NCBI GenBank assembly: GCA_046727955.1
Contig: JBKPDO010000184.1
Location: 1 to 23,760 of the forward strand
DNA length: 23,760 bases
Reading direction: 5' to 3'
Source of the DNA: DASVXQ01 sp046727955
GTDB lineage: Bacteria > Actinomycetota > CALGFH01
Part shown: positions 21,739-23,760 of the stretch, in pieces
How positions within the stretch are numbered: the stretch's first letter is position 1
Layout of the letters: each line of letters begins with the position of its first letter
Program-made: the position numbers and the translations under genes
The notes under the pieces: model-generated
What the model was told of the DNA's origin: nothing
What the model saw: the letters and a program-made list of their open reading frames with translations, nothing else
The model's database searches: none

Positions 21739-23646
21739 GTGGAATCCCGCCACAGCATCGGAGTACGGATGGGAACGTTCAAGCTCAGCCCGGAGATGCC
21801 GCCTCCGGCGGGCGACCAGCCGCGGGCCATCGACGAGCTGGTCGAGGGGCTCGAGGGCGGCGAGCAGGCGCTCACCCTGCTGGGCGTGACCGGGTCGGGC
21901 AAGACCCGGGCCATGGCCGGCGTGATCGAGCGGCTCGGCCGGCCGGCGCTGGTCATGGCGCCGAACAAGACGCTGGCGGCGCAGCTTACCAATGAGTTCA
22001 AAGAGCTGTTCCCGGACAACGCGGTCGAATACTTCGTCTCCTATTACGACTACTACCAGCCCGAGGCCTACATCCCGCAGACCGACACCTACATCGAGAA
22101 AGACTCCTCGATGAACGAGGAGATCGACCGGCTGCGGCACTCGGCCACCAGCGCGCTGCTGACGCGGCGGGACGTGATCATCGTCGCCTCGGTGTCGGCC
22201 ATCTACGGCCTCGGCTCCCCGGAGGAGTACCGCGACCAGATGCTGTTCCTCCAGGTCGGCGAGGAGTACGACCGCGACCGGATACTGCGCAAGCTGGTCG
22301 ACATCCACTACGACCGCAACGACCTGAACTTCGTCCGCGGCAAGTTCCGGGTGCGCGGCGACACCCTCGAGGTGTTCCCGGCCTACGAGGAGCGCGCCAT
22401 GCGGATCGAGCTGTTCGGCGACGAGGTCGAGCGCATCCTGGTGCTGGACCCGGTGACCGGCGAGGTCGTCGGCGAGCGCAAGGAGCTGTTCGTCTTCCCT
22501 GCCTCGCACTACGTGGCCGGCTCCGAGCGCATGCGGCGGGCCATCGCCGCGATCGAGGCTGAGCTGGCCGAGCGCCTGGCCGAGCTGGAGGGCGAGGGCA
22601 AGCTGCTCGAGGCGCAGCGCCTGCGCATGCGCACCACCTACGACCTGGAGATGCTGCGTGAGGTGGGGGTCTGCAACGGCATCGAGAACTACTCGCGCCC
22701 CATCGACGGCCGCTTGCCGGGCACCCCACCCCATACCCTGCTCGATTACTTCCCCGACGACTTCGTGCTGTTCGTCGATGAGTCGCACATCACCGTGCCG
22801 CAGATCGGCGGCATGTACGAGGGCGACCGCAGCCGCAAGGTGACCCTGGTGGAGCACGGCTTCCGGCTGCCGTCGGCGCTCGACAACCGGCCGTTGCGCT
22901 TCGACGAGTTCCTCGACCGCATCGGCCAGCGCGTCTTCGTCTCGGCGACCCCCGGCCCCTACGAGCTGCGCGAGTCGAGCCAGGTGGTGGAGCAGATCAT
23001 CCGGCCAACCGGCCTGGCCGACCCCGAGGTGGTCGTGCGGCCCACCAAGGGACAGGTCGACGACCTGATCCACGAGGTCAAGCTGCGCGCCGACCGCGAC
23101 CAGCGGGTGCTGGTGACCACCCTCACCAAGAAGATGGCCGAGGACCTCACCGACTACCTGCTCGAGATGGGCCTGCGCGTGCGCTACCTGCACTCCGAGA
23201 TCGACACGGTGCAGCGCATCGAGATCCTGCGCGACCTGCGGCTCGGCGAGTTCGACGCGCTGATCGGCATCAACCTGCTGCGCGAGGGCCTCGACCTGCC
23301 CGAGGTCACCCTGGTCGCCATCCTCGACGCCGACAAGGAAGGCTTCCTGCGGTCCGGGACCTCGCTGGTCCAGACCATCGGCCGCGCTGCCCGCAACGTC
23401 GACGGCCAGGTGATCATGTACGCCGACGAGGTCACCCCGTCGATGCGGCGCGCGATCGACGAGACCAACCGCCGCCGCCAGCTGCAGATCGAATACAACC
23501 AGGCCAACGGCATCGATCCGCAGACGGTGCGCAAGCGTGTCACGGACATCATCCAGACGCTCCGCGGCGAGGAGGAGGGCACGGCCGCGGGCGGCCGCGC
23601 CCGCAAGGGCCACGCCCCCACGCCGGCCCGGGGCCGGGCGGGGCGC
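21739..23646 (+). CDS. uvrB: UvrABC system protein B (3' end missing)
   Basis: Damage-verification helicase of nucleotide excision repair; it takes the lesion from UvrA and recruits UvrC. 636 genuine codons are present. Walker A is GVTGSGKT (49-56). The beta-hairpin that inserts between strands is FVSYYDYYQPEAYIPQTD (from 99). DESH (347-350) is helicase motif II, LHSEIDTVQRIEILRDLR and INLLREGLDLPEV follow, and motif VI is QTIGRAARN (from 545). The frame then runs into adapter sequence (LSLIHI and a stop at 23665-23667), so the C-terminal UVR motif that contacts UvrC is missing because the contig ends, not because the gene is broken. Start: GTG 21739, 12 bases after the TAGACT -10, or ATG 21769 with GGAG (21760-21763) upstream; MGTFKLSPEMPPPAGDQPRA fits the family from the second. 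Confidence 0.96.

Positions 23647-23760
<114 letters not shown>

Overview
The window looks like chromosomal DNA of an uncultured or draft-assembled, high-GC actinobacterium (Actinomycetota). The evidence is the strong G/C bias at third codon positions, frequent GTG and TTG starts, TANNNT-type -10 elements placed at or near start codons, and S1, PolA, CoaE and UvrB proteins of actinobacterial type. The order trp genes ... polA ... rpsA - coaE ... uvrB is, from memory, the order seen in Streptomyces and Mycobacterium. No species can be named from the sequence alone. The right-hand end is not genomic: from 23647 the sequence is a Nextera transposase adapter with index and primer remnants, followed by 37 G residues. 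uvrB is therefore cut off there and the contig really ends at 23646.

Layout. 1-1024: end of a tryptophan operon (trpA, possibly cut at its 5' end), a hairpin terminator, and a convergent tRNA-Leu(CAA) gene. 1048-1782: a free-standing HTH plus LAGLIDADG homing-endonuclease-like gene, starting 23 bases from the tRNA and transcribed away from it. 1882-3306: an animal-type haem peroxidase. 3307-3637: a structured leader with an extended -10 promoter. 3638-9969: a branched-chain amino acid ABC importer (binding lipoprotein, an unassigned small lipoprotein, LivH, LivM, LivG, LivF), with the last four genes overlapping by 4 bases at each junction. 10064-12696: a second, polar amino acid ABC importer (binding lipoprotein, permease, ATPase). 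12697-13465: a repeat-rich intergenic stretch and an orphan RsbW-type anti-sigma kinase. 13554-16316: polA, apparently leaderless. 16317-16482: two hairpin repeats. 16483-17283 (minus): an AlaX-type tRNA editing protein. 17439-21461: rpsA with its own promoter, coaE, a HAD hydrolase and a DUF2785 protein. 21462-21738: an inverted copy of the hairpin repeat and the uvrB promoter region. 21739-23646: uvrB.

Functionally the window combines amino acid synthesis and uptake (trpA and two ABC importers), translation and its quality control (tRNA-Leu, AlaX, S1), coenzyme A synthesis (CoaE) and DNA repair (PolA, UvrB). polA and uvrB share a similar TAGACT -10 very close to their start codons.

I found no multi-gene system that is clearly undescribed. 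The features most worth a second look are a 72-base hairpin repeat present in inverted copies 5 kb apart with a third core copy, the endonuclease gene beside the tRNA, the small lipoprotein inserted in the liv operon, the peroxidase with Lys at the usual catalytic Arg position, and in-frame tandem repeats in rpsA and alaX.
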